From: Planctomycetaceae bacterium
Lineage (GTDB): Bacteria; Planctomycetota; Planctomycetia; Pirellulales; Pirellulaceae
Reading direction: 5' to 3'
NCBI GenBank assembly: GCA_020638975.1
Contig: JACKHN010000025.1
Span: 37,070 to 101,069 of the forward strand
Length of the DNA stretch: 64,000 nucleotides
Under the pieces are notes generated by a model. It did not search any database. It saw nothing but the letters and a program-made list of their open reading frames with translations, and was not told the origin of the DNA. How positions within the stretch are numbered: position 1 is the first letter of the stretch; each line of letters starts with the position of its first letter. Both the position numbers and the translations under genes were made by a program. This document shows, one piece after another, positions 8,734 through 17,158 of the stretch.

Positions 8734-10308
8734 CTAGTGAATCTCGTCCTTGTAAAGCTTGTATTCAATTGCATCGTTTAACGCGATCCAACTAGCTTCA
8801 ATAATATTCTCACTGACACCGACCGTACCCCAGACATCGTGTTCGTCGGCACTTTCGATGCTGACTCGGATGCGGGCGGCTGTGCCGGCTTCGGAGTTTA
8901 CCACGCGCACCTTGTAATCGACCAGACGCATCGCTCGCAGGTTCGGATAGTTGCCGTTGAGTGCCTTGCGGAGCGCTGCGTCCAAAGCGTTGACCGGTCC
9001 ATCCCCTTCGCCCACTTCATGCCGCAATTCGCCACCGACGTTCAACTTGACCGTCGCTTCGGTCACGACGACCTCGTTCTGCGGAGCGGATACTTCGACG
9101 TGGTACTTCAGACGCTCGAAATGAGGCGTGAAGTTGCCAGCACATTTCTTGACGAGCAAATCGAAGGAACCACCCGCGGCTTCGAACTGATAGCCACGGT
9201 TCTCCATCTCGACGACTTGCGCGAGGATGCGATCCATCAACTCGCGATCTTCCGTGATGTTGTGCTTGGTGGTCAACGCAACGATGTTCGAGCGACCTGA
9301 CAATTCGCTCACGAGAATCCGCCGCTCGTTGCCGACGAGTGCTGGGTTCATGTGTTCGTAGCTCTGAGTCGCCCGGTTGATGGCGTGGACATGCATGCCG
9401 CCCTTATGGGCAAAGGCGCTTTTTCCGACGAACGGTTGGTTGTTGCGATAGAGCATGTTCGCCTGCTCATACACGTAACGCGATAACTCGGTGAGATGGT
9501 CGAGATTCGTCCCGCCCAATACCTGATAGCCCTTCTTCTTGAAGGCCAAGTTCGAGACCACTGAGATCAAGTCGGCGTTGCCACATCGCTCGCCAAACCC
9601 GTTGATCGTTCCTTGCACTTGCACCGCACCGGCATCGACGGCGGCAAGCGAATTTGCCACTGCCAAATCGCAATCGTTGTGACAATGAATTCCCACCAAC
9701 ACGCCGTGCGACTTCAGTGCCGCCTGAGCTTCTTTGACGAGTGCGGCGACTTCTTCCGGCAACGTGCCGCCATTCGTATCACATAGCACGACCAATTGAG
9801 CCCCGGCCTTCGCGGCTGCTTGAATCGTCTTGGCAGCGTACTCCGGATTCGCCTTCCAGCCGTCGAAGAAGTGCTCGGCGTCGTAGATCACTTCCCGTCC
9901 TGATTGGGCGAGAAAACCGACACTGTCCGCGATCATCTCCAGGTTCTCTTCGAGCGTGACGCGCAATACTTCGGTCGCGTGGAAGTCCCAGGTTTTGCCG
10001 ACCACGGTACAGACGGGAGCTTCGGATTCGTAGAGGGCTCGCATGCCAGGGTCGTCTTTGGCGGCCATGCCTCGTCGGCGAGTCATCCCGAATGCGCAGA
10101 CTTTTGAATGTTTGAGGCCCAGTTCTCGGACGCGTTGAAAGTATTCAACGTCCTTCTCGTTCGAAAGCGGATACCCGCCTTCGACGTAATCAACGCCGAT
10201 CTCGTCGAGCCGTTGTGTGATCTGCAGCTTGTCCTGCAGGGACAGGCTGACGCCCTCGCCTTGAGTGCCATCGCGGAGCGTCGTGTCGTAGATTTGGATG
10301 GATCGCAT
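8734..10308 (-). CDS. cimA: (R)-citramalate synthase CimA
   Basis: This 524-residue enzyme of the isopropylmalate/homocitrate synthase family condenses pyruvate with acetyl-CoA to citramalate, the entry to a threonine-independent isoleucine route. The N-terminal TIM barrel shows YDTTLRDGTQGEGVSLS (7-23), HCHND (208-212, metal ligands) and GFGERCGNADL (237-247). The C-terminal LeuA-like regulatory domain (about 390-524) is complete and would sense isoleucine. The length and the GMTRRRG motif fit CimA rather than LeuA. It is preceded by its own promoter and a Val/Ile-rich attenuator leader, which supports a branched-chain role. Confidence 0.92.
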   Translation of the reverse strand: MRSIQIYDTTLRDGTQGEGVSLSLQDKLQITQRLDEIGVDYVEGGYPLSNEKDVEYFQRVRELGLKHSKVCAFGMTRRRGMAAKDDPGMRALYESEAPVCTVVGKTWDFHATEVLRVTLEENLEMIADSVGFLAQSGREVIYDAEHFFDGWKANPEYAAKTIQAAAKAGAQLVVLCDTNGGTLPEEVAALVKEAQAALKSHGVLVGIHCHNDCDLAVANSLAAVDAGAVQVQGTINGFGERCGNADLISVVSNLAFKKKGYQVLGGTNLDHLTELSRYVYEQANMLYRNNQPFVGKSAFAHKGGMHVHAINRATQSYEHMNPALVGNERRILVSELSGRSNIVALTTKHNITEDRELMDRILAQVVEMENRGYQFEAAGGSFDLLVKKCAGNFTPHFERLKYHVEVSAPQNEVVVTEATVKLNVGGELRHEVGEGDGPVNALDAALRKALNGNYPNLRAMRLVDYKVRVVNSEAGTAARIRVSIESADEHDVWGTVGVSENIIEASWIALNDAIEYKLYKDEIH

Positions 10309-10334
10309 GAGATTCTTCGGTGTTCGCTGTTCAA

Positions 10335-10370
10335 TAAAAAAGCCCTGAAACCCGCTTGGGCGTCAGGGCT
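10335..10370 (-). terminator. Intrinsic terminator of the cimA leader (attenuator hairpin)
   Basis: Read on the minus strand, AGCCCTGACG...GTTTCAGGGCT forms an 8-bp stem (AGCCCTGA/TCAGGGCT, 10370-10341) followed by a run of six T. It lies between the leader peptide stop (10399) and the cimA start (10308), the position expected for an attenuator. The upstream GGGCT at the end of the leader ORF could pair with the AGCCC of the 5' arm, giving a competing antiterminator. Confidence 0.88.
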
Positions 10371-10398
10371 GTAAAGTTCGTTTCCGGTGCTCGATGCC

Positions 10399-10482
10399 CT
10401 AAGCCCGTTCCTCCAAAATGCTAATAATAATCACGACACCAACGATGGCGTGGCTATTGGAATTGGTGGGCTGAGGCGACAT
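10399..10482 (-). CDS. Leader peptide of the cimA attenuator (27 aa)
   Basis: This short ORF of 27 codons plus TAG has an ATG at 10482 and AAGGAAG (10496-10490) seven bases upstream. Its second half reads AIVGVVIIISILEERA, with three Val, five Ile and one Leu in eleven codons. This is the signature of leader peptides in ilv/leu attenuators: ribosome stalling at Ile/Val codons when charged tRNA is scarce would prevent formation of the downstream terminator. It lies just downstream of a sigma70-like promoter and directly upstream of cimA, an isoleucine-pathway gene. Codon content, Shine-Dalgarno and terminator all agree. Confidence 0.87.
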   Translation of the reverse strand: MSPQPTNSNSHAIVGVVIIISILEERA

Positions 10483-10515
10483 TTCGAATCTTCCTTAATC
10501 TCAATCAGTGTCTTA

Positions 10516-10544
10516 ACAATAAGCACAGTCGCAGCTTGTGTCAA
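10516..10544 (-). promoter_or_regulatory. Sigma70-like promoter for the cimA leader
   Basis: On the minus strand TTGACA (10544-10539) is followed after exactly 17 bases by TATTGT (10521-10516). The -35 is a full match and the -10 matches TATAAT at four of six positions. Transcription would start near 10510, giving a short 5' region before the leader Shine-Dalgarno at 10496. It starts right after the asnS stop (10552), so cimA is independently transcribed. Confidence 0.78.
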
Positions 10545-10551
10545 TTGGAAG

Positions 10552-11934
10552 TCAAAACTCGGCGTTTCCGGGCGTTCGTGGGAACGGGATGACATCGCGA
10601 ATGTTGGTCATGCCCGTGATAAATTGCACCGCACGCTCCAGCCCAAGGCCAAAACCGGCATGAGGCACCGTCCCGTACCGCCGCAAGTCGCGATACCACC
10701 AGTAATCGTCAAGATTGAGATCTTGCTCCTGCATTCGATGCTCCAAGACGTCAAGTCGTTCCTCGCGCTGGCTGCCACCAATGATCTCGCCCACTCCCGG
10801 CACCAAGACGTCCATCGCCCGTACGGTCTTCTCATCGTCGTTCACTCGCATGTAGAACGGCTTGATGGACCGGGGATAGTCGTACAAGATGACCGGACAT
10901 TTGAATTTCGTCTCGGTCAGATAACGTTCGTGTTCAGATTGCAGATCCGTGCCCCATGTGACCGGGAACTCGAATTTCTCGCCGCACGACTCCAAGATCG
11001 TGATCGCCTCGGTGTAGGGAAGCCGCACGAACTCGCTGTCGACGATTTTTTCCAGGCGCGACACGGCGTCCTTCTCGACCCGCTGAGCAAAGAACTCCAT
11101 GTCTTCGGCGCACTTTTCCAAGGCATCGCGGAACACTCGCTTCAAAAACTTCTCGGCAAGATCCATGTTGTCGGTCAACTCGAAAAACGCCATCTCGGGT
11201 TCGACCATCCAGAACTCGGCGAGATGCCGCGAGGTGTTCGAGTTCTCGGCGCGGAACGTCGGACCGAACGTATACACCTTTCCTAACGCTGTCGCATAGA
11301 TTTCGGCTTCTAACTGGCCGCTGACCGTCAGAAACGAAGGCCGATCAAAAAAGTCGAGCGAGTAATTGACCTTATTGCCTTGACCCGCCAGCTTGTCCAG
11401 ATCGAGTGTCGTCACGCGAAACATCTCGCCTGCGCCTTCGCAATCGCTGGCCGTGATGATCGGTGTGTTAACGTAAAGGAAGCCGTCTTCTTGGAAGAAG
11501 TTGTGGATCGAGCTGCAGGCTTGATTGCGAACGCGGGCGATCGCACCGAACGCATTTGTCCGTGGACGAAGGTGAGCCCACTCGCGCAACTTCTCGAACG
11601 AGTGGCGTTTCTTCTGCAAAGGAAAGTCATCGGCCCAGCCGTGAACGACGAGGCTGGAGGCAAGCATTTCGGTGGCTTGATTGCCTTCGGAGGCTTTGAT
11701 CTCGCCTTCGATCGTAACGCTGCAACCGGTCGTGAGTCGCTTGATGTCCGACTCGTAGTTCGTCAACGCAGCATCCGCGATGATCTGTAGGTTGCCCATA
11801 CAGCTTCCATCGTTTAACTCCAGGAAGCTGAAGCCGCCTTTTGAATCGCGGCGAGTCCTAATCCAACCTTGGACGCAAGCTTTCTTGCCGACGGCCTCTG
11901 CCAGGCGAGCCTTTACAACCGCGATCTTCTCCAT
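10552..11934 (-). CDS. asnS: Asparagine--tRNA ligase
   Basis: This 460-residue class IIb synthetase charges tRNA-Asn. The N-terminal OB-fold anticodon domain (KACVQGWIRTRRDSKGGFSF, about 19-38) precedes the catalytic core. Motif 2 is seen as FGPTFRAENSNTSRHLAEFW and motif 3 as GFGLGLERAVQFITG near the C-terminus. The length is typical for AsnRS, and the absence of the GAD insert excludes bacterial AspRS. It is followed on the same strand by the cimA leader promoter. Confidence 0.96.
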   Translation of the reverse strand: MEKIAVVKARLAEAVGKKACVQGWIRTRRDSKGGFSFLELNDGSCMGNLQIIADAALTNYESDIKRLTTGCSVTIEGEIKASEGNQATEMLASSLVVHGWADDFPLQKKRHSFEKLREWAHLRPRTNAFGAIARVRNQACSSIHNFFQEDGFLYVNTPIITASDCEGAGEMFRVTTLDLDKLAGQGNKVNYSLDFFDRPSFLTVSGQLEAEIYATALGKVYTFGPTFRAENSNTSRHLAEFWMVEPEMAFFELTDNMDLAEKFLKRVFRDALEKCAEDMEFFAQRVEKDAVSRLEKIVDSEFVRLPYTEAITILESCGEKFEFPVTWGTDLQSEHERYLTETKFKCPVILYDYPRSIKPFYMRVNDDEKTVRAMDVLVPGVGEIIGGSQREERLDVLEHRMQEQDLNLDDYWWYRDLRRYGTVPHAGFGLGLERAVQFITGMTNIRDVIPFPRTPGNAEF

Positions 11935-11970
11935 GGCACACCATCCTTGTGACCAAAGTACGGAATCAAC

Positions 11971-13704
11971 CTACGCAGCGGACTGCTTCGACTTGGCGAT
12001 GAAGCCAGCCACCACCAGCACAATGTAAACGCCAGCCACACCCGCGACGACCCAACCTACGAGAACGTCGTTCGGTGCCGCCCCCGCGTCGAGGATCGGA
12101 GAAATTTTTTCCCAAACCGCCGCACCAGCGGCCACAATCGCGCCGATCACCGAGATCCCCATGAGGACGTTCCAGGTGATCATGCTTCCGCCGGTCGGCT
12201 TTTCCTTGCCCATCAGTGTCTTGCTGTTCATCATCATAAAGAACGTGACATAAGCGATCGGCAGCAGCATCATACCGAAGGTCGAAGTCAGAATCGCCAG
12301 CCACAATTTCGCAGGCCCGTCCCAGATCAGTGGCCATGCGGCACCGCACAAGCCCGATACAAGGCAGCCGATCACATAAGGCGTCCCACCTTGAGGCTTG
12401 CCGAGCATCTCGCAGAAGGCATAGCCATTGATCAACATCAGAATGATGATGGTCGAGAATCCCATCCCGCAGATGCCGATTCCGAAAACGAGATTCGCGT
12501 TTTGCTCGCCTAGCAAAGGAGCCAGAGCTTTCGAGAGTTGGAAGGCGTTGCGACGGACGAGCGAGGAGGCGATGCGTTTTTCGGATTCGGGCAGTGCCGC
12601 GATCTTGGCAAGCTGTTCGTCGCCACTTAGCGCGCCGAATGCCTCGGCTCCCATTTCGTGTTCAACGCGTGCGACCAAGAACGGTTTGGCACCATCAAAG
12701 AATTCGCTCGTTGTCATTACCGCCGGATCGCTACTCTTGAACGGTTCGTCGATCGTGGCATGAAAGCTTGCCGCGGAAGCAATCACCACGCAACTCGTGA
12801 CGAGGATATAGGGGATTGCCATACCTGTGCTCAGGTCGAAACGGGCCAAGCCGCGAAACGGCTTATCCCAGCCGCGGTTCAACATCGAGTAGGGCAGCAG
12901 GAAGGTCATGTTGATGCCTACGGCCGTCGCCGCCGACGCAATCATGATGGCTCGTTGCTCCTTGATGATCTTGGCACTCCAGAACTCTTGCAGCGATGCC
13001 GGCAGAGAGCTAACCAACGCAGCAAGATCTCCGGTCGGGCCGTTCCACTGTTTTACATCGGGTACAAAACCGGCAAAGATGGCTCCCCAATTCAAGTGCC
13101 CGTTGGCTCCCAAATACACGACGACACCGAAGAAGCAGATGACGATCATGCCGACGAGCGCCTTGAGGAAGATATCGAAGATCTTCGCACCGAGCCCACG
13201 TCGCTGGTTGAGCAGAACAACAAAGCCCGCCGCTGCAAGCATCACTGCCGAAACCATTAGCTTGGCTTGCGAGGAATCACCAATGCTCTCGCCGACCAGA
13301 TTCTCTTTCAGTGCCGCGTAGCAGAGACCGAACTGCGGCATGCACCAGATCATGTTGGCCATACAAGTCGCAATCAGCCATCCCCAACCCAATGCAGGAT
13401 TGATGTGGGAGTTGATCGCTTGAAACGGCTTCTCGCCCGTCGAGAGTGTCACGTAGCTGATCGCCGAGAGCATGACGACTCCCATCGCGATCGCCATCAA
13501 TTGCAGCCACAGCAAACTCGTACCACCCAGCACACCTAAGAACAATGCACCCGCCAACGAACCGCCGCCGAGCGTGATCGCACTTTGCAACCATCCGGGC
13601 CCGGAGAGGCGAACGAATGCGGACAACACAGCACCGGTGCCTTGCTCCTGGGCGTCGCGAAGCAGCTTACGATCGGCTTCTACTTTCGAGAGTTGGTCGC
13701 TCAT
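11971..13704 (-). CDS. Nramp-related transporter, atypical metal-binding motifs
   Basis: This 577-residue polytopic membrane protein has Nramp/MntH family features, including the N-terminal GPGWLQSAITLGGGSLAG and about 11 hydrophobic segments. The usual TM1 motif DPGN is replaced by GGGS. The TM6 metal-binding Met-Pro-His region reads FLLPYSMLNRG. The Mn/Fe ligands of canonical Nramp proteins therefore appear to be missing, as in the Mg-type or aluminium-type branches of the superfamily, and the substrate cannot be stated. A soluble loop of about 80 residues (KSSDPAVMTTSEFFDGAKPF and onward) lies between TM segments, longer than in MntH. It is a single gene with a palindrome upstream. Confidence 0.82.
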   Translation of the reverse strand: MSDQLSKVEADRKLLRDAQEQGTGAVLSAFVRLSGPGWLQSAITLGGGSLAGALFLGVLGGTSLLWLQLMAIAMGVVMLSAISYVTLSTGEKPFQAINSHINPALGWGWLIATCMANMIWCMPQFGLCYAALKENLVGESIGDSSQAKLMVSAVMLAAAGFVVLLNQRRGLGAKIFDIFLKALVGMIVICFFGVVVYLGANGHLNWGAIFAGFVPDVKQWNGPTGDLAALVSSLPASLQEFWSAKIIKEQRAIMIASAATAVGINMTFLLPYSMLNRGWDKPFRGLARFDLSTGMAIPYILVTSCVVIASAASFHATIDEPFKSSDPAVMTTSEFFDGAKPFLVARVEHEMGAEAFGALSGDEQLAKIAALPESEKRIASSLVRRNAFQLSKALAPLLGEQNANLVFGIGICGMGFSTIIILMLINGYAFCEMLGKPQGGTPYVIGCLVSGLCGAAWPLIWDGPAKLWLAILTSTFGMMLLPIAYVTFFMMMNSKTLMGKEKPTGGSMITWNVLMGISVIGAIVAAGAAVWEKISPILDAGAAPNDVLVGWVVAGVAGVYIVLVVAGFIAKSKQSAA

Positions 13705-13742
13705 AGTGTCTCGTCAATTCGTTGGATGCCAGTGCAGACTAT

Positions 13743-13802
13743 GTACGACGGCCCTCCGAGGCCGTCGGTTTCTTTCGCGACGGCCTCGGAGGGTCGTCGT
13801 AC
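13743..13802. repeat. Palindromic repeat, GTACGACGGCC family
   Basis: Arms GTACGACGGCCCTCCGAGG... (13743-13767) and the near-perfect complement (13778-13802) are separated by a ten-base spacer. Each arm is itself a hairpin (GACGGCC/GGCCGTC). The family is shared with the inner arm at 619-678 and, with compensatory changes, 47351-47423. It lies between the trxB 3' end and the Nramp-like gene start. Confidence 0.88.
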
Positions 13803-13808
13803 TTGTTC

Positions 13809-14867
13809 TTAGATGCCTTGCTCGGCGATGTAGCGTTCAGCGTCGAGGGCGGCCATACAGCCCGTTCCGGCTGACGTGATCGCTTGACGGTAGTAATCGT
13901 CAGCCACATCACCGGCGGCGAAAACACCTTCGGCACTCGTGTTCGTTCGAAACGCCTTGGTCCACTTCAGGTAACCCTTCTCGTTCATTTCGAGCTTGCC
14001 GTTCAGGAACGAGGTGTTCGGAGTGTGACCGATCGCGGCGAACATGCCGCCGACTTCTAGCTCGCGAGTCGAATCGTCCACCGTGCTCTTGAGCTTCAGG
14101 CCGGTGACCTTCTCGCCATCGCCAAGCACTTCTTCGACGGTGCTGTTCCAGACGAGTTCGATCTTGGGATGATCGAATGCTCGTTGTTGCATAATCTTCG
14201 ACGCCCGTAACTCGTCGCGGCGGTGAATGATGTAGATGGTGGCGGCATCCTTCAAATTGGCGAGATAGGCAGCTTCTTCTACTGCCGAGTCACCACCGCC
14301 GACGACGGCCAGCGGCTTGCCGCGAAATATCGGCAACGCTCCGTCGCAAACGGCACAGGCACTAACGCCTTTGTTTTTGTACTTCTCCTCCGACTCCAGT
14401 CCGATGTAATTGGCCCTTGCACCGGTCGCGACGATCACCGTATGAGCTTCGACGGGCTCGCCACTGGCGGGGATCACCTTTCGCAACTTGTCGCTGAAGT
14501 CGACGTCAACGATGTCGTCACTAACAACCCGCGTGCCAAAGTTGAGAGCTTGCTGCTTCATCAACTCCATCAGTTCGACGCCTTGAACGGCGTAGTGCAA
14601 TTGCCCGTCTTTCATATGATTCGGAGCAGGCGGCAGGTTGTAGTGGCGATCTTTGTCGACCGCACTCTCGATAAACGCTCGCACATTGCCGAAGGGGAAG
14701 CCGGGATAGTTCTCGACCTCGGTCGTGAAAGCGAGTTGCCCTAGCGGGATCATCTCCTGCTTGACGGTTCCTTCGAACAGCAGTGGTTCGAGGCTTGCTC
14801 GTGCTGCATAAATCGCGGCTGCCCAGCCAGCGGGACCGCTGCCGATAATAACTACCTTTTCTGGCAC
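13809..14867 (-). CDS. trxB: Thioredoxin-disulfide reductase
   Basis: This 352-residue FAD/NADPH flavoprotein reduces thioredoxin. The FAD-binding GSGPAG lies at residues 9-14, the redox motif CAVCDG at 171-176 and the NADPH site VGGGDSAVEEA shortly after. GTG at 14867 is chosen because AAGGAG lies six bases upstream; the frame continues to an ATG at 14918, but that adds 17 residues not seen in the family. Compared with E. coli TrxB there is an insertion of about 25 residues near 65-95 (DKDRHYNLPPAPNHMKDGQL), before the usual MELMKQQA helix. The C-terminal GDVADDYYRQAITSAGTGCM is canonical. Confidence 0.95.
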   Translation of the reverse strand: MPEKVVIIGSGPAGWAAAIYAARASLEPLLFEGTVKQEMIPLGQLAFTTEVENYPGFPFGNVRAFIESAVDKDRHYNLPPAPNHMKDGQLHYAVQGVELMELMKQQALNFGTRVVSDDIVDVDFSDKLRKVIPASGEPVEAHTVIVATGARANYIGLESEEKYKNKGVSACAVCDGALPIFRGKPLAVVGGGDSAVEEAAYLANLKDAATIYIIHRRDELRASKIMQQRAFDHPKIELVWNSTVEEVLGDGEKVTGLKLKSTVDDSTRELEVGGMFAAIGHTPNTSFLNGKLEMNEKGYLKWTKAFRTNTSAEGVFAAGDVADDYYRQAITSAGTGCMAALDAERYIAEQGI

Positions 14868-15118
14868 ACCAAACTCCTTCGGGGCAATTCCTGTCGTGGA
14901 TTGATCGAGCAGCGGCAAACGCCGTGCTCACTTACAGTTGCGTGCGAGTGAAGCGGCCATTATAGGCAGCCTCGGAGCGAAGTCTACTGTAGCGCAGCGG
15001 ACATTGTGACGATCCGGCGTGGTGTTATGATGGAGCGTCGAAAACCAGCACGCCAACCCACCGACGACTGCGAGTCGACTCGCCCGTCGGGACGCTCGCC
15101 ACAGCTCAGGATGTCACT

Positions 15119-17005
15119 ATGATCACGCTCTTGATTGCCGTTGGGTCCTTCTTCGGATTCATCATCGCCTACAACACGTACGGTCGCTGGCTGGCGAGAA
15201 AGATCTTTGCCCTGGACCCGAACGCAGAAGTACCCAGCGTACAGATGCGAGATGACGTCGACTACGTTCCTACGGGCAGGATGGTTGTGTTCGGGCACCA
15301 CTTTACGAGCATCGCTGGCACCGGGCCGATCGTGGGTCCCGCCATCGCAATCATGTGGGGCTGGGTGCCCGCGCTGTGTTGGGTGCTGTTCGGCTCCATA
15401 TTCATCGGTGCCGTGCATGACTTTGGTTCGTTGGTTGTCAGCATTCGCAATCGAGGGCAGACGGTTGGTGATATTGCGGGCCGCGTCCTCAATCCCCGTG
15501 TTCGATTCCTTTTCCTGGCGATCCTGTTGTTCGGTCTGTGGATCGTGTTAGCCATCTTTGGCCTCGTGATCGCCTCGGTGTTCAAAATGTTTCCCGAATC
15601 GATTCTGCCGGTGTTCTTGCAGATTCCGATCGCGGTTGTGATTGGCAAGTGGCTGCATAAGCAAGGCCACGGCTTGCTTGTGCCTTCGGCGATCGCGTTG
15701 ATTGTCATGTATCTCACCGTCTGGTTCGGTGCCGAGTGTCCGGGGATGTCCTGGGAAGGCGGCGCCCTGGGTACCGCCATTCGCGGGTTGAACGACACAC
15801 TGAAAGATTGGCCCGTGTGGGTGTGGGCAGGTGTGCTGTTGGCGTACTGTTATGTCGCGAGCGTATTGCCTGTTTGGTTGTTGCTCCAACCGCGAGACTA
15901 CATCAACAGCTTGCAGTTGATTTCGAGCTTGGGTTTGGTGATGGCTGGCTTGGTTTCTGTCGGGCTGTTCGGCGTCAATGGTCAACCGGTCGAGATGGTC
16001 GCTCCCGCCGTCCAATGGTCTCCGCTCAACGCGCCGCCTGTCTGGCCTGTCTTGTTCGTCACGATCGCTTGTGGAGCGATCAGCGGCTTTCATTGTCTTG
16101 TCTCAAGCGGTACATCGAGCAAGCAACTCAAGTGCGAGTCCGATGCACAGTTCGTGGGATATGGCTCCATGCTCATGGAAGGTTTCCTGGCGGTGATCGT
16201 GATCCTCGCGGTCGCGGCGGGAGTTGGGATTGGTTGGCCGGATCATCCGACATTCGGAGGTCAGACGGGAACGACGCTGTGGCAAAGTATTTATTCCGAT
16301 TGGAAAGCCGCTGACGCTGGGCTCGGTACCAAGATCGGCGCCTTCGTCGTTGGCTCGGCGAACTTTCTTGAGGCGATCGGCATCAGCCATCGGATGGCAC
16401 TCGCCATCATGGGTGTTTTGGTGGCGTCGTTTGCTGGTACAACGTTGGATACTGCGACCCGATTGCAACGGTACGTTGTGCAAGAGTTGAGTCGTGCGTT
16501 ACAGCAGCATGCACCCGGCGGAAGTGTGTTTAAACCCTTGGAGAACGCTCATGTCGCGACACTGTTCGCGGTCGTCAGTGCCTTTCTCTTGGCCTTGTTT
16601 CCGAAGCCGGGAGATCCGTGGTCTTGGGCGACGATTGGCAAAGGAGGCATGATCTTGTGGCCGATGTTCGGCGCGACGAATCAATTGCTGGGCGGGCTCG
16701 CCTTTCTCGTGATCACCTTCTGGTTGTGGCGGCGCGGAAAACCAATCTGGTTCGTTGCCATTCCGACCGTGTTCATGCTGATCATGCCGGCTTGGGCGTT
16801 ATTCGTGCAGATGGGTGGATGGTGGACCGACGAAAGTTATCTGTTGCTGTTCATCGCCGTTGTCACCTTGACGCTCGAAGCTTGGATGATCGTCGAGGCG
16901 TTCTTAATGTTCCCACAGGCCAAGGGAATTCTGGAAGATGCCTTGCCGCCATTGCCTGCAAAATCACAAGCTGCAACCGTTGGTTCCGATGCGAGGTCGT
17001 GTTGA
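15119..17005 (+). CDS. cstA: Carbon starvation protein A family transporter
   Basis: This 628-residue polytopic membrane protein of the CstA family imports pyruvate or peptides. The N-terminal half is highly family-like: FGHHFTSIAGTGPIVGPAIA (about 60-79) and GAVHDFGSLVVSIRNRGQTV (about 98-117). About 15 hydrophobic segments are seen, and the C-terminal region KGGMILWPMFGATNQLLGGL is also conserved. It is a single gene convergent with fliM, the pair separated by a perfect 23-bp inverted repeat. Which substrate it carries cannot be told from sequence. Confidence 0.93.
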   Translation: MITLLIAVGSFFGFIIAYNTYGRWLARKIFALDPNAEVPSVQMRDDVDYVPTGRMVVFGHHFTSIAGTGPIVGPAIAIMWGWVPALCWVLFGSIFIGAVHDFGSLVVSIRNRGQTVGDIAGRVLNPRVRFLFLAILLFGLWIVLAIFGLVIASVFKMFPESILPVFLQIPIAVVIGKWLHKQGHGLLVPSAIALIVMYLTVWFGAECPGMSWEGGALGTAIRGLNDTLKDWPVWVWAGVLLAYCYVASVLPVWLLLQPRDYINSLQLISSLGLVMAGLVSVGLFGVNGQPVEMVAPAVQWSPLNAPPVWPVLFVTIACGAISGFHCLVSSGTSSKQLKCESDAQFVGYGSMLMEGFLAVIVILAVAAGVGIGWPDHPTFGGQTGTTLWQSIYSDWKAADAGLGTKIGAFVVGSANFLEAIGISHRMALAIMGVLVASFAGTTLDTATRLQRYVVQELSRALQQHAPGGSVFKPLENAHVATLFAVVSAFLLALFPKPGDPWSWATIGKGGMILWPMFGATNQLLGGLAFLVITFWLWRRGKPIWFVAIPTVFMLIMPAWALFVQMGGWWTDESYLLLFIAVVTLTLEAWMIVEAFLMFPQAKGILEDALPPLPAKSQAATVGSDARSC

Positions 17006-17040
17006 CCGCCTATCGAACTGGAAACTTCAGGGCACCATAC

Positions 17041-17114
17041 GGGGTCGGGAGTCTTTTTCGGCCAAGCGATAAACCATAATCAAAGCCGTTCGGCCGAAAA
17101 AGACTCCCGACCCC
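17041..17114. repeat. Perfect 23-bp inverted repeat between cstA and fliM
   Basis: GGGGTCGGGAGTCTTTTTCG... at 17041-17063 is exactly complemented at 17092-17114, with a 28-base AT-richer spacer. The T5/A5 tracts inside the arms mean that each strand carries a T-run, though not directly after the stem. It lies between the convergent cstA and fliM genes and could serve as a bidirectional transcription barrier. Confidence 0.9.
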
Positions 17115-17158
17115 TTCTCCCTCAGCCGAACTAGAAACTTCGGCAGCCTGAACCTCGC

